NCBI RefSeq assembly: GCF_043197795.1
Contig: NZ_JBICTU010000017.1
Coordinates: forward strand, 139,900-203,899
Source of the DNA: Sphaerisporangium sp040649355
GTDB lineage: Bacteria > Actinomycetota > Actinomycetes > Streptosporangiales > Streptosporangiaceae
Direction: 5' to 3'
Length of the DNA: 64,000 bases
In this document: positions 47,427 to 57,133 of the stretch, one piece after another
Numbering within the stretch: the first letter of the stretch is position 1
How the letters are laid out: each line of letters begins with the position of its first letter
Notes under the pieces: model-generated
The model's input: only the letters and a program-made list of their open reading frames with translations
Told to the model about the DNA's origin: nothing
The model's database searches: none
Made by a program: the position numbers and the translations under genes

Positions 47427-50318
47427 CTACTCGGCCGGCCCAGCCGGTCTGGTGGCCTTTCGGGAGCGTCGCCGCCCCCGGGCGGAAGGCTGTGCGGCTT
47501 GCGCGTCCTCCTCGGAAGAGCCGTCAAGCGCATCCGTCACGCTATCACGACCTCCCTCGCCGTTCGCCGCGACCGCGACGCCACCCTCCTTGAGAAGCCG
47601 GTCGGCACCGGCCTTCTCGAGCTTCTCGGCCACGGCCTTCTCCACCGCCATCTTGCCCTGCGTGCCCCTCGGCTCGGGCTTGGCCTCGACCGGCTCGGTC
47701 GAGACGATCAGCCCGCGCCCGTTGCAGCAGTCACACGGCGTCGAGAACGCCTCCAGGAGGCCCTGGCCGACCCGCTTGCGGGTCATCTGGACCAGCCCGA
47801 GAGAGGTGACCTCCGCGACCTGGTGCTTCGTGCGGTCGCGGGCCAGGCACTCCAGCATGCGCCGGAGCACCAGGTCACGGTTGCTCTCCAGGACCATGTC
47901 GATGAAGTCGATGACGATGATGCCGCCGATGTCCCGCAGCCGGAGCTGACGGACGATCTCCTCGGCCGCCTCCAGGTTGTTCCTGGTGACGGTCTCCTCC
48001 AGGTTGCCGCCCTGGCCGGTGAACTTGCCGGTGTTGACGTCGACGACGGTCATGGCCTCGGTGCGGTCGATCACAAGGGAGCCGCCGCTCGGCAGCCACA
48101 CCTTGCGCTCCATCGCCTTGGAGATCTGCTCGTCGATGCGGTAGGCGGCGAAGACGTCGCCGTCCTCCCACTTGGTCAGGCGGTCGGCCAGGTGCGGCGC
48201 GACGTACCTGACGTACTCGTCGACCGTGCCCCAGGCCTCGTCGCCGGCCACGACCAGCGAGGAGAAGTCCTCGTTGAAGACGTCGCGGACCACCCGGATG
48301 GTCAGGTCGGGCTCGGAGGAGAGCAGCTCGGGAGGGCTCGCGCCCTTGGCCTTGCGCTGGATGTTCTCCCACTGCGCCGACAGGCGGGCCACGTCGCGGC
48401 TGAGCTCCTCCTCGGACGCGCCCTCGGCGGCGGTCCGGACGATCACGCCGGCGTTCTCCGGCATGACCTTCTTGAGGATGGCCTTCAGCCGGCTGCGCTC
48501 CTTGTCGGGGAGCTTGCGGCTGATGCCCGTCATGGAGCCGTCGGGCACGTACACCAGGTAGCGGCCGGGAAGGCTGATCTGGCTGGTGAGCCGGGCGCCC
48601 TTGTGACCCATGGGGTCCTTGGTGACCTGGACCAGCACCGACTGCCCGGACTTCAGGGCCGCCTCGATGCGCTTGGGCTGGCCTTCGAGGCCGGCGGTGT
48701 CGAAGTTGACCTCACCGGCGTAAAGGACGGCGTTGCGGCCCTTGCCGACGTCGATGAACGCGGCCTCCATCGACGGCAGGACGTTCTGCACCTTGCCGAG
48801 ATAGACGTTGCCGACGTACGACTGGCTGGCCTCGCGGTCGACGTAGTGCTCGACGAGCACGCCGTCCTCCAGCACCGCGATCTGGGTGCGCCCGCCCTGA
48901 CGGCGGACCACCATCACGCGCTCGACCGACTCGCGCCGGGCCAGGAACTCCGACTCGGTGATCACCGGGGGACGGCGGCGTCCCTGCTCACGGCCCTCAC
49001 GGCGGCGCTGCTTCTTGGCCTCCAGACGCGTGGAACCGCGGAAGCCCTGGACCTCGTCGACCGAGGTGGGACGCCCGGCCCGGGGCGCGCGGATGCGCAC
49101 GACCGTGTTGGGCGGGTCGTCGGCGGGCGTCTCCGCGTCGTCCCCGCCCCTGCGGCGGCGACGGCGACGGCGGCGCGAGGAACCGGCGTCCTCGTCGTCC
49201 TGGTCGCCGTCGGCGTCGCGGGAGTCCCGCGCCTGCTCGGCCTCGGCCTGGTCGGCCTGGTCGGCGTTCGCCGCGCGCGGCTCGCCCTCGCCGTCCTCGG
49301 TCTCGTCGGCCTCGTCCTGCTCGCGCACCTTGCCCCGGCCGCGGCCCCCGCGGCGACGGCGACGGCGACGGCCGCCCGCGTCATCCTGGTCGTCGTCCTC
49401 GTCCTGCGCGGTCTCGCCGGCGTCCTCGGCCTCGTCGGGCTGCTCGTCGGCCGGCTCGGCCTGCTGCTGCGGGTAGGGCTGGGGCACGACCGGCTGTACG
49501 GCCGGACGCGGCTCGGGCGCCTGGAAGATCGGCTGGAAGACGGCGGCGGGCGCCTGGAAGGTGACGGTGGGCGCGGCCGCGCGGCCTCCCATCGCGGTCA
49601 GGCCGAACGGGTCGACGAACACCGAGGCCTGGGGCGGAGCCTCCTCGGTGATGTCCTCACCGGCGGGCTCGTCGTCGAGCGGCTCCTCGGCGGGCAGCGA
49701 CTCGACGATCGCCTCGGCGACCGCAGCCTCGGCGGGGCTCTCGACGCCGGGTGCGACCTGGATCTCGGGGACCTCGGGGATCTCCGCGACCTCGGCGGCC
49801 TTCCGGGTGCGCCGGCGCTTCACCGGGGCGGCCTCCGCCTCGGGGACCTCCTCGGCCGGGACGGCGTCCTTCTTGGCGGTGCGTGAACGGCGCGGGGTGA
49901 CCGGCGCGTCGGGGTCCTTGACCGTCGTACGGCGCGTCCGGGTGGCGCGCTTGGGAGGCGCCTCGGCCGCGACGACGGGCGAGGCCTCCTGTGCGCTCGG
50001 GGCCGTCTCCTCGGCGCCCGTCGCCGTTTCATGGCGCGGGGCCGCCTCCTGGGCGCGCGGGGTCTCGCCGGCACCTGTCGCGGTGCCCGCGATCGTGGCC
50101 TGCGCGGTGTCCGCGGTGGGAACGGCGGTGGAAGGAGCGGCGGTCGCGACCGGCGCCCCCGAATCGCTCACCAGGCCCGCGGCGCGCTCGGCCTCCTCGG
50201 GTGGCGGGCCCGCCGGACGGCTCGCCGCACGGCGACGCCTGACCGGCTTCGGTTCTTGTTGTGCTGTTGTATCCCCATCAGGGCCGGAGGCTCCGACGAT
50301 GGGCTCGTTGTCGAGCAT
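47427..50318 (-). CDS. rne: Ribonuclease E/G family endoribonuclease
   Basis: The protein has 963 residues. The first roughly 450 are disordered, alternating Arg-rich blocks (runs of Arg near 318 and 382) with acidic Asp/Glu stretches. The catalytic part begins near 452, with an S1 domain at about 498-570 (GNVYLGKVQNVLPSMEAAFIDVG in outline), a 5'-sensor and RNase H-like region, catalytic Asp residues in VVDVNTGKFTG and VIDFIDM, and the Zn-link cysteines CDCC-NGRG. It starts decay of mRNA and matures rRNA. The N-terminal arm layout is typical of actinobacterial RNase E. It is followed by rplU-rpmA. Confidence 0.97.
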   Translation of the reverse strand: MLDNEPIVGASGPDGDTTAQQEPKPVRRRRAASRPAGPPPEEAERAAGLVSDSGAPVATAAPSTAVPTADTAQATIAGTATGAGETPRAQEAAPRHETATGAEETAPSAQEASPVVAAEAPPKRATRTRRTTVKDPDAPVTPRRSRTAKKDAVPAEEVPEAEAAPVKRRRTRKAAEVAEIPEVPEIQVAPGVESPAEAAVAEAIVESLPAEEPLDDEPAGEDITEEAPPQASVFVDPFGLTAMGGRAAAPTVTFQAPAAVFQPIFQAPEPRPAVQPVVPQPYPQQQAEPADEQPDEAEDAGETAQDEDDDQDDAGGRRRRRRRGGRGRGKVREQDEADETEDGEGEPRAANADQADQAEAEQARDSRDADGDQDDEDAGSSRRRRRRRRRGGDDAETPADDPPNTVVRIRAPRAGRPTSVDEVQGFRGSTRLEAKKQRRREGREQGRRRPPVITESEFLARRESVERVMVVRRQGGRTQIAVLEDGVLVEHYVDREASQSYVGNVYLGKVQNVLPSMEAAFIDVGKGRNAVLYAGEVNFDTAGLEGQPKRIEAALKSGQSVLVQVTKDPMGHKGARLTSQISLPGRYLVYVPDGSMTGISRKLPDKERSRLKAILKKVMPENAGVIVRTAAEGASEEELSRDVARLSAQWENIQRKAKGASPPELLSSEPDLTIRVVRDVFNEDFSSLVVAGDEAWGTVDEYVRYVAPHLADRLTKWEDGDVFAAYRIDEQISKAMERKVWLPSGGSLVIDRTEAMTVVDVNTGKFTGQGGNLEETVTRNNLEAAEEIVRQLRLRDIGGIIVIDFIDMVLESNRDLVLRRMLECLARDRTKHQVAEVTSLGLVQMTRKRVGQGLLEAFSTPCDCCNGRGLIVSTEPVEAKPEPRGTQGKMAVEKAVAEKLEKAGADRLLKEGGVAVAANGEGGRDSVTDALDGSSEEDAQAAQPSARGRRRSRKATRPAGPAE

Positions 50319-50422
50319 GCGGGCGTTCTCCCGTCAGGCTCCCGGGCACGTTTCCGCGCCGCGCGGGAGCTCTCGTCTCTCGCTGTGCGCCAGGCCACCT
50401 GTCGGGGGCCCGGCGCCAAGTC

Positions 50423-51196
50423 CTATTTGTGGTCACCGACGTGCTGCACAGCCGGTCCCGGCTCGCCGCCGCGAATGTCGCGGTCCAGGTCGAGCGGGTC
50501 GGCGGTCCCACCGGTGTGCGCGTCGAGCGGACCCTGCGCCAGCCTGGTCACCGCGGGGGGTGACGGCGGCGCGAAATCAGCCACAAGACGCAGACCCGTG
50601 AGCACGTCGTCGGGTCGAACGGCGGGCGTAACGTGCCGGACAACCATACGAAGTATCGCACATGGCTGGCTCGGCTCCCGGCCCGCTGTTCCTTGCGTCG
50701 CCTCATCTGGCGTCAGCGCGATCACGGCCTCCCGCGCGTCGAAGCGGCGCAGGCCCTTCTTGGTCAGGCGCTCGACCTCGACACGCTCGGCGGCCAGGAA
50801 AAGATCGACCGCCGCCTTCGCCTCTCGCGGCTCCGCTCCCGGCAGGCGAACCTCCCAGACCGAGCACTCCAGCCTGTCGGCCAGGCTCCCGGCACGTGCC
50901 TCGACGACGTCGAGCACGTCGAGACCCGGTGGCAGCGACGAGTCGAGATCGGCACGGAGCCGATCGGGCTCGCACGCCGAGACGACACCGATCTCAAGAT
51001 ATTCGGCCTCGCTGGCCACCCCGGTCGGAGCGGCTCCCGCGTAGGAGATCTTCGGATGGGGGGAGAATCCCGCGCTGAAGCCAACCGGAATGCCGGCCCG
51101 GCGCACCGCACGCTCGATGGCGCGCGAGATGTCTCGGTGGCTGGTGAACCGCAGGCGGCCACGCTTGGCGTAGCGCACACGGAGGCGCTGCACCAC
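50423..51196 (-). CDS. TIGR03936-type radical SAM-associated protein (DUF2344)
   Basis: The protein has 257 residues. The DUF2344 signature is clear at the start: RLRVRYAKRGRLRFTSHRDISRAIERAVRRAGIP in outline, FSAGFSPHPKISYAGAAPTGVASEAEYLEI in outline. It has no iron-sulfur cysteine motif of its own. In most actinobacteria it is encoded directly after the B12-binding radical SAM protein and before rne, exactly as here. The role of the pair is unproven, with RNA modification or ribosome-linked roles suspected. Confidence 0.92.
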   Translation of the reverse strand: MVQRLRVRYAKRGRLRFTSHRDISRAIERAVRRAGIPVGFSAGFSPHPKISYAGAAPTGVASEAEYLEIGVVSACEPDRLRADLDSSLPPGLDVLDVVEARAGSLADRLECSVWEVRLPGAEPREAKAAVDLFLAAERVEVERLTKKGLRRFDAREAVIALTPDEATQGTAGREPSQPCAILRMVVRHVTPAVRPDDVLTGLRLVADFAPPSPPAVTRLAQGPLDAHTGGTADPLDLDRDIRGGEPGPAVQHVGDHK

Positions 51197-51395
51197 TGGC
51201 GCGGGCGGGGGCCCATCAGGAACAGGGTTCTTCAGCTACGTCATCCTTCCTGTGTCAAGTGGCTGGTCATCTTCCCAGGATAAAGGCCGCTCAGGCCCAC
51301 CCGGTCTCACGTCGTACGGGAAGAGGCTAAACCACCGCGACCGGATGGCCTATCTCGTCAACGGTTACACCGGGTGTTTGCTTCCATCCGGCGGG

Positions 51396-53318
51396 TCAGA
51401 CGACCGTAAGAGGGAGGAGTTTCCTTCCCGTCGGGCCGATCTGGATCTCGGTGCCCATGGTGGGACAGACCCCGCAGTCGTAACAGGGCGTCCACCTGCA
51501 GTCTTCGACCTCGGTCTCGCTCGTGGCGTCCTGCCAGTCCTGCCAGAGCCACTCGCGGTCGAGCCCGGCGTCCAGGTGGTCCCAGGGGAGCACCTCGACC
51601 TCCTCGCGCTCACGCGTGGTGTACCAGCCGACGTCGACCGGCTCGCCGGCCAGGGCACGCTCGGCGCAAGCCATCCAGCGGCTGTAGGAGAAGTGCTCGC
51701 TCCAGCCGTCGAAGCGGCCTCCGTCCTCCCAGACGGCCCTGATCACGGCGCCGACCCGGCGGTCTCCCCGTGACAGCAGGCCCTCGACGATCGAGGGCTG
51801 GCCGTCGTGGTAGCGGAAGCCGATGGACTTGCCGTACTGCTTGTCGGTGCGAAGGGAGTCCCTGAGCTGCTTGAGCCTGCGGTCGACGGTCTCGTGGTCG
51901 CACTGGGCGGCCCACTGGAACGGGGTGTGCGGCTTGGGCACGAACCCGCCGATGGACACGGTGCAGCGGATGTCACGGGAGCCGGTGACCTCGCGGCCCG
52001 CCTTGATGACCTTCTTGGCGAGATCGGCGATGCCGAGCACGTCCTCGTCCATCTCGGTGGGCAGCCCGCACATGAAGTAGAGCTTCACCTGCCGCCAGCC
52101 CTGGCTGTACGCCGTGGTGACGGTGCGGATCAGGTCTTCCTCGGTGACCATCTTGTTGATCACCTTGCGCATGCGCTCGGACCCGCCCTCGGGCGCGAAC
52201 GTCAGGCCGGAGCGACGGCCGTTGCGCGAGAACTCGTTGGCCAGGTCGATGTTGAACGCGTCGACGCGGGTCGAGGGGAGCGACAGGCTGGTGTTGGTGC
52301 CCTCGTAGCGGTCGGCCAGGCCCTTGGCCACCGCCGCGATCTCGGAGTGGTCGGCGCTCGACAGCGACAGCAGGCCGACCTCGTTGAAGCCGGACTCCTT
52401 GACGCCCGCCTCCACCATGTCGCCGATGGTCGTGATCGACCGCTCGCGGACGGGACGGGTGATCATGCCCGCCTGGCAGAACCGGCAGCCGCGGGTGCAG
52501 CCGCGGAAGATCTCGACGCTGAAGCGCTCGTGCACGGTCTCGGCCAGCGGGACCAGCGGCTTCTTGGGGTAGGGCCACTCGTCGAGGTCCATGACGGTGT
52601 GCTTCTGCACCCGCCACGGCACGCCCGACCGGTTGGGCGCCACCCGCTTGATGCGCCCGTCGGGGTGGTACTCGACGTCGTAGAACTTCGGGACGTAGAC
52701 CCCGCCGGTCGAGGCGAGACGCATGAGAAGCTCGTCGCGCCCGCCGGGGCGGCCCTCGTCCTTCCACTCACGGATCACCTCGGAGATGGCGATGGCGATC
52801 TGCTCGCCGTCGCCGAGCACCGCGGCGTCGAGGAAGTCGGCGACCGGCTCGGGGTTGAACGCCGCGTGGCCGCCCGCCAGCACGAGCGGGTCGTCCTCAC
52901 CGCGGTCGACGGCGTGCAGCGGGATGCCGGCCAGGTCGAGCGCGGTCAGCAGGTTGGTGTAGCCCAGCTCGGTCGAGAACGACACTCCCAGCACGTCGAA
53001 CGCCCGCACCGGGCGGTGCGCGTCGACGGTGAACTGCGGCACGCCGTGCTCCCGCATGAGCGCCTCAAGATCGGGCCAGACCGCGTAGGTGCGCTCGGCC
53101 AGCGTCTCGGGCAGCTCGTTCAGGATCTCGTAGAGGATCTGGACGCCCTGGTTGGGCAGGCCCACCTCGTACGCGTCGGGATACATGAGGGCCCAGCGGA
53201 CGGTCGCCTCGTCCCAGTCTTTGAGGGTCGAATTGAGCTCACCCCCTACGTACTGGATCGGCTTCTGCACCTTGGGCAGGAGCGGTTCCAGGCGGGGAAA
53301 CAGCGACTCGACAGACAT
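51396..53318 (-). CDS. TIGR03960-type B12-binding-like radical SAM protein
   Basis: The protein has 640 residues. The N-terminal cobalamin-binding-like Rossmann domain covers residues about 30-200. The radical SAM core has the cluster motif in RGCTRGCRFCQAGM (C-x3-C-x2-C), followed by GYNEVGLLSLSS-type strands. A C-terminal region ends in a Cys-rich CRWTPCYDCGVCP motif. It shares an actinobacterial gene order with the DUF2344 protein and RNase E. The substrate is unknown. The gap to the next gene downstream is 199 bases. Confidence 0.93.
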   Translation of the reverse strand: MSVESLFPRLEPLLPKVQKPIQYVGGELNSTLKDWDEATVRWALMYPDAYEVGLPNQGVQILYEILNELPETLAERTYAVWPDLEALMREHGVPQFTVDAHRPVRAFDVLGVSFSTELGYTNLLTALDLAGIPLHAVDRGEDDPLVLAGGHAAFNPEPVADFLDAAVLGDGEQIAIAISEVIREWKDEGRPGGRDELLMRLASTGGVYVPKFYDVEYHPDGRIKRVAPNRSGVPWRVQKHTVMDLDEWPYPKKPLVPLAETVHERFSVEIFRGCTRGCRFCQAGMITRPVRERSITTIGDMVEAGVKESGFNEVGLLSLSSADHSEIAAVAKGLADRYEGTNTSLSLPSTRVDAFNIDLANEFSRNGRRSGLTFAPEGGSERMRKVINKMVTEEDLIRTVTTAYSQGWRQVKLYFMCGLPTEMDEDVLGIADLAKKVIKAGREVTGSRDIRCTVSIGGFVPKPHTPFQWAAQCDHETVDRRLKQLRDSLRTDKQYGKSIGFRYHDGQPSIVEGLLSRGDRRVGAVIRAVWEDGGRFDGWSEHFSYSRWMACAERALAGEPVDVGWYTTREREEVEVLPWDHLDAGLDREWLWQDWQDATSETEVEDCRWTPCYDCGVCPTMGTEIQIGPTGRKLLPLTVV

Positions 53319-53388
53319 GCTCCCAAGGGTAGTTCCTGCTCACCCCGAATCGTGCCAGCCGAGCCCCCGCCCGGGACCGGGAGCTCGG

Positions 53389-54552
53389 CTAGAACGCGCG
53401 TTCGCGGATGTGGACGGCCTGGAGTAATCCGAGGGCGATCATGTTGGCGAACGTCGCGGTGCCTCCGTACGACACGAAGGGCAGGGGCACCCCGGTGATC
53501 GGCATGATGCCGATGGTCATCCCGATGTTGACGAACGACTGGAAGGCGAACCAGCACACGATGCCCCCCACCACCAGGGCGCCGAACCGGTCCTCGCAGT
53601 GCCTGGCGATGCGCAGCCCGCGCAGCAGCACCACCCCGAGCAGCGCGACCACGGTGACCGAGCCGAGGAACCCGAACTCCTCCCCCACCACGGTGAAGAT
53701 GAAGTCGGTGTGCTGCTCGGGGACGAACCGCCCGGTGGTCTGGCCCCCGTGGAACAGCCCCTTGCCGAACAGCTCCCCCGAACCGATCGCGATCAACGCC
53801 TGCGTGCTGTTGTACCCGGCACCGCGCGGGTCGTTCGCCGGGTTGATGAACGCGGTGAACCGCGCCACCTGGTACGGCTTGAGCAGGCCGAAGAGCCACA
53901 CGGCGGCGGCGCCGGCCATCGCCAGCACGCTGAGCCCGACGATGTAGCGCTTGCGCAGGCCCCCGAAGATCAGCAACCCGCCGGTGATGACGGCGAGCAC
54001 CATCGTGGTGCCGAAGTCCGGCTGGAGCATGATCAGGCCCATGGCGATGCCCGCGGCGGCGACGCAGAGCAGCAGGTCGAGCGTGCGGGGCCGGTCGGTG
54101 CCCGGCGCGGGCTCGGCGAGCAGCGCGCCGAGCATGAGGATCAGCGCCGGCTTCGCGAGCTCGGACGGCTGGACCGCGAACCCGCCGCCCAGCAGGATCC
54201 ACGAGTGGGACCCGTTGATCGTCGAACCGAGCGGGGTGACCACCGCGAGGAGCCCGAGAAGCGACACCCCGTACACGACGGGCGCGTAGACCCGCAGGGT
54301 CCGCTGGTCGGCCATCGCCGTGACCCCGCAGAGGATCCAACCGATGGCCAGGTTGAGGATGTGCTTCTTGACCATGCCCGTCGGCGCGCCCGCCGCCCAC
54401 GTGCGCGTCGAGGACCACACCAGCAGCGTGCCGATGATCGACAGGGCCATGACGGCGACCAACAGGACACCGTCGACGCGCCACACCGCCGACTGCGCCC
54501 CCATGGCCCTGCGGACGAAGGAGCGGCTCTGCGGGGCGAGAGCCTGGTTCAC
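53389..54552 (-). CDS. rodA: SEDS peptidoglycan glycosyltransferase RodA
   Basis: The protein has 387 residues and ten membrane segments. Conserved SEDS signatures are GGGFAVQPSELAKPALIL, LQPDFGTTMV, RFTAFINPANDPRGAGYNSTQALIAIGSG in outline, FVPEQHTDFIFTVVGEEFGF in outline, and TGVPLPFVSYGGTA. It polymerises lipid II into glycan strands for lateral or spore wall growth together with PBP2. The GTG at 54552 overlaps the mrdA stop by 4 bases. An upstream open frame of 69 codons is mrdA sequence read in another frame. Confidence 0.97.
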   Translation of the reverse strand: MNQALAPQSRSFVRRAMGAQSAVWRVDGVLLVAVMALSIIGTLLVWSSTRTWAAGAPTGMVKKHILNLAIGWILCGVTAMADQRTLRVYAPVVYGVSLLGLLAVVTPLGSTINGSHSWILLGGGFAVQPSELAKPALILMLGALLAEPAPGTDRPRTLDLLLCVAAAGIAMGLIMLQPDFGTTMVLAVITGGLLIFGGLRKRYIVGLSVLAMAGAAAVWLFGLLKPYQVARFTAFINPANDPRGAGYNSTQALIAIGSGELFGKGLFHGGQTTGRFVPEQHTDFIFTVVGEEFGFLGSVTVVALLGVVLLRGLRIARHCEDRFGALVVGGIVCWFAFQSFVNIGMTIGIMPITGVPLPFVSYGGTATFANMIALGLLQAVHIRERAF

Positions 54553-56597
54553 CGCACCACCGTCCCGTCTCTCCTGATCGACGGGAGCTTCTCGACGGGT
54601 TTGCCGCCGGGCAGCGCGGCCTTGCCCTTGATGCCGTAGATGCCCTCGTAGATCTCGCGCGCCGCGGGGGCCGCGGCCATGGCGCCCTGACCACCCTGCG
54701 AGATCGTGACGACGACCACGAACCTCGGGGCGGCGGCCGGGGCGAAGGAGGCGAACCACGAGGTGTCCTCCTTGCCGTAGACCTCGGCGGTACCTGTCTT
54801 GCCGCCGATCTTCACCACGTTCATCGGGAACCCGCTGAAGGCACCCGCCGCGGTGCCGTCGGAGGTCACCTCGCTGAGCGCGGCGCGGATGTAGTCACGG
54901 GTCTCCTTGCTGATCGGAAGCCGCCCGGTGACCGGCGCCTTGATCTCCTGTACGTGGGTGCCGTCCGGCCGCACGATCGCCTTGGCGATGCGGGGGCTGC
55001 GCAGCTTGCCGTCACCCACGATCGCGGCATAGGCGGCGGCCAGCTGTAGGGGAGTCACCAGCACGTCGCCCTGGCCGATGGAAAGGTTCGCGGCCTCGCT
55101 GACATGCCACTCGAAACCCTCGACGCAGTTCTCGTGGGCCAGCGTCTTGAGGTAGGCGGCGCGGGCGGGGTCCTTCTTCTCCACCTCGGGATAGCCCGTC
55201 TTGGCCCGCGTGCAGCTGTTGTTCTTGGTCGCCGTCCACTGCTGCTTCTTCCACGTGCGGCCCGGGACGCGCCCGGACACCTCGCCGGGCAGGTCGATGC
55301 CGGTCTTCTTGCCGAATCCGAACATCTTGGCCGTGTTGGTCATCGGCTCCTTGGGGTGCGGCACGGGCTTGTTCCCGCCGTCCCGCGTCCACATCTCGCT
55401 CGCGGCCTTGTAGAAGATCGTGTCGCACGACTTCACCAGAGCCGTGTGAAGGTCGATGACCCCCATGCCGATGCCGTGGAAGTTGTGGAACGCCCGGCCC
55501 CCGATGTCGTAGGCCCCCGGGCAGTCGTACTTGCCGCGCAGGGGGTACCCGTCTCTGATCATCGCGGACAGGGAGGAGACCTTGAACGTCGAACCGGGCG
55601 CGAACTCGCCGTGGGTCGCCCGGGAGACCAGCGGCAGGCCCGCCTTCTCCGACAGCAGCCGCTGGTAGTCCTTCTCGGAGATGCCTCCCGCCCAGACCGC
55701 GGGATCGTAGGTCGGCATGCTGCCGAGCGCGATGACCCCGCCGGTCTTCACGTCCAGGACGACCGCGGCGGCGCCGTCGGCCTTCGGGGCGTTCTTCATG
55801 GCGTTGGCGAGCGCCTGGTCGACGACCTTCTGCACGTCGGCGTCCATGTTGGTGATCAGGATGTCGCCCGGCGTCGGGGGGGTCTGCCGCTCGATGCCGA
55901 GGACCTTGCCCATGCGGTCGACCTGGACCCTCCGCAGCCCCGGCGACCCGCGCAGCGCGTCGTCGTACACGTATTCGAGCCCGTCCCTGCCGACGAGGTC
56001 GACACCGGAGAAGTTGGCCTTGAGGGTCGATCGCTTCTTCAGCTCGGCCTCGGTGACCGGTTGCAGGTAGCCGAGGGTCTGGGAGGCCCCGGAGCCGAGG
56101 GGATACTCCCGCACGGCCTGCACCTCGGCGATGACCCCGGGGAAGTCCTCCTGGCGCTCCAGGATCTGCAGCGCTTCCCGGGGGGTGACGTTGTCGTCGA
56201 TGGGGATCGGCGAGTACAGCGAGCCCGGCCAGCAGGGACGGGTCACGTGGGGCCCGCACGGGCGGATGCGCTGGCGCAGCTCCTTGACCGGGCGGTCGAG
56301 CACCACCGCGAGCCGCTTGAGCACGGCCACGCCACCGTCGCGCATGCGCTCGATCTCGGCGCGGTCGATCGAGACGACCAGCGATGTGCGGTTGCGCACC
56401 AGAGGACGCCCTGTCGCGTCAAGGATCTGCCCGCGCACGGCCGGGACGACGACGTCGCGGGTGCGGGTCTCGGTCGCCGCCGCCACGAACTGGCCGCCGC
56501 GCACGACCTGCACCTGCCACAGCCGTACGGCGAGGACCGTGATCAGGGTCAGCACGACGAACTGCAGCACCACCAGCCGGGCGCGGACCCTGATCAC
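54549..56597 (-). CDS. mrdA: Penicillin-binding protein 2 (class B transpeptidase, MrdA)
   Basis: The protein has 682 residues. One N-terminal membrane helix (LVVLQFVVLTLITVLAVRLW) is followed by a dimerisation/pedestal domain (RDVVVPAVRGQILDATGRPL) and the transpeptidase domain with active-site Ser in GSTFKVS, the S-x-N-type motif near LSIGQGDV, and KTG in GGKTGTAE. It cross-links peptidoglycan in the elongasome with RodA. An insertion of about 40 residues with two cysteines (NNSCTRAKTGY and AHENCVEGF) near 450-490 is typical of actinobacterial PBP2. It overlaps mreD by 4 bases. Confidence 0.97.
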   Translation of the reverse strand: MIRVRARLVVLQFVVLTLITVLAVRLWQVQVVRGGQFVAAATETRTRDVVVPAVRGQILDATGRPLVRNRTSLVVSIDRAEIERMRDGGVAVLKRLAVVLDRPVKELRQRIRPCGPHVTRPCWPGSLYSPIPIDDNVTPREALQILERQEDFPGVIAEVQAVREYPLGSGASQTLGYLQPVTEAELKKRSTLKANFSGVDLVGRDGLEYVYDDALRGSPGLRRVQVDRMGKVLGIERQTPPTPGDILITNMDADVQKVVDQALANAMKNAPKADGAAAVVLDVKTGGVIALGSMPTYDPAVWAGGISEKDYQRLLSEKAGLPLVSRATHGEFAPGSTFKVSSLSAMIRDGYPLRGKYDCPGAYDIGGRAFHNFHGIGMGVIDLHTALVKSCDTIFYKAASEMWTRDGGNKPVPHPKEPMTNTAKMFGFGKKTGIDLPGEVSGRVPGRTWKKQQWTATKNNSCTRAKTGYPEVEKKDPARAAYLKTLAHENCVEGFEWHVSEAANLSIGQGDVLVTPLQLAAAYAAIVGDGKLRSPRIAKAIVRPDGTHVQEIKAPVTGRLPISKETRDYIRAALSEVTSDGTAAGAFSGFPMNVVKIGGKTGTAEVYGKEDTSWFASFAPAAAPRFVVVVTISQGGQGAMAAAPAAREIYEGIYGIKGKAALPGGKPVEKLPSIRRDGTVVR

Positions 56598-57130
56598 ACG
56601 TGCCTCCGGACCGGGTAGGCGCCGGTGGGCACGGCCTTCCGCCTCCTGCGGCGGCGGTCTCCGGAGTACCGGGACACCACCCAGAAGAGCAGCGCGGCCA
56701 GGGCCAGGTTGTACATCACCAGCGAGGGCCAGAGGCTGAGCAGAGCCCGCCAGTCGACCCGGGGATCACCGAGCAGGCCGCCCACCCCGGCCGACATCAG
56801 CGGCGCGAGCATCAGCGCGATGATGACCGTGACCGCCGAGGAGCCGGGCGCCCGCTCGGTGGCGCGGCCGACCATGAAGCCCACCAGGCAGAAGACCAGG
56901 GCGTACTGCCCGATGACGTGGGCCACCGGCGGCAGCAGGTCGGTGCTCAGGCCGGCGGCGAAGCCGATGAGCGCGCCGGCGACCGCCCCGCGCGCCAGCG
57001 CGATCACCACGACCGTGAGGAGCACCAGGTCGGGGCCGCCGCCGCCCGGCAGCGGCAGGCGGTTCACGACGGTCACCTGCACGATCATGATGAGGCCGAC
57101 GAGCAGCACCGCCGCCATCGCTCGGATCAC
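56594..57130 (-). CDS. mreD: Rod shape-determining protein MreD
   Basis: The protein has 178 residues and five or six membrane segments (AMAAVLLVGLIMIVQVTVVN, LVLLTVVVIALARGAVAGALIG in outline, VFCLVGFMVGRA, VIIALMLAPLMSAGVG, MYNLALAALLFWVVS) with a basic C-terminal tail. It bridges MreC and MreB/RodA at the membrane. It starts 3 bases after mreC and overlaps mrdA by 4 bases. Confidence 0.93.
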   Translation of the reverse strand: MIRAMAAVLLVGLIMIVQVTVVNRLPLPGGGGPDLVLLTVVVIALARGAVAGALIGFAAGLSTDLLPPVAHVIGQYALVFCLVGFMVGRATERAPGSSAVTVIIALMLAPLMSAGVGGLLGDPRVDWRALLSLWPSLVMYNLALAALLFWVVSRYSGDRRRRRRKAVPTGAYPVRRHV

Positions 57131-57133
57131 GCT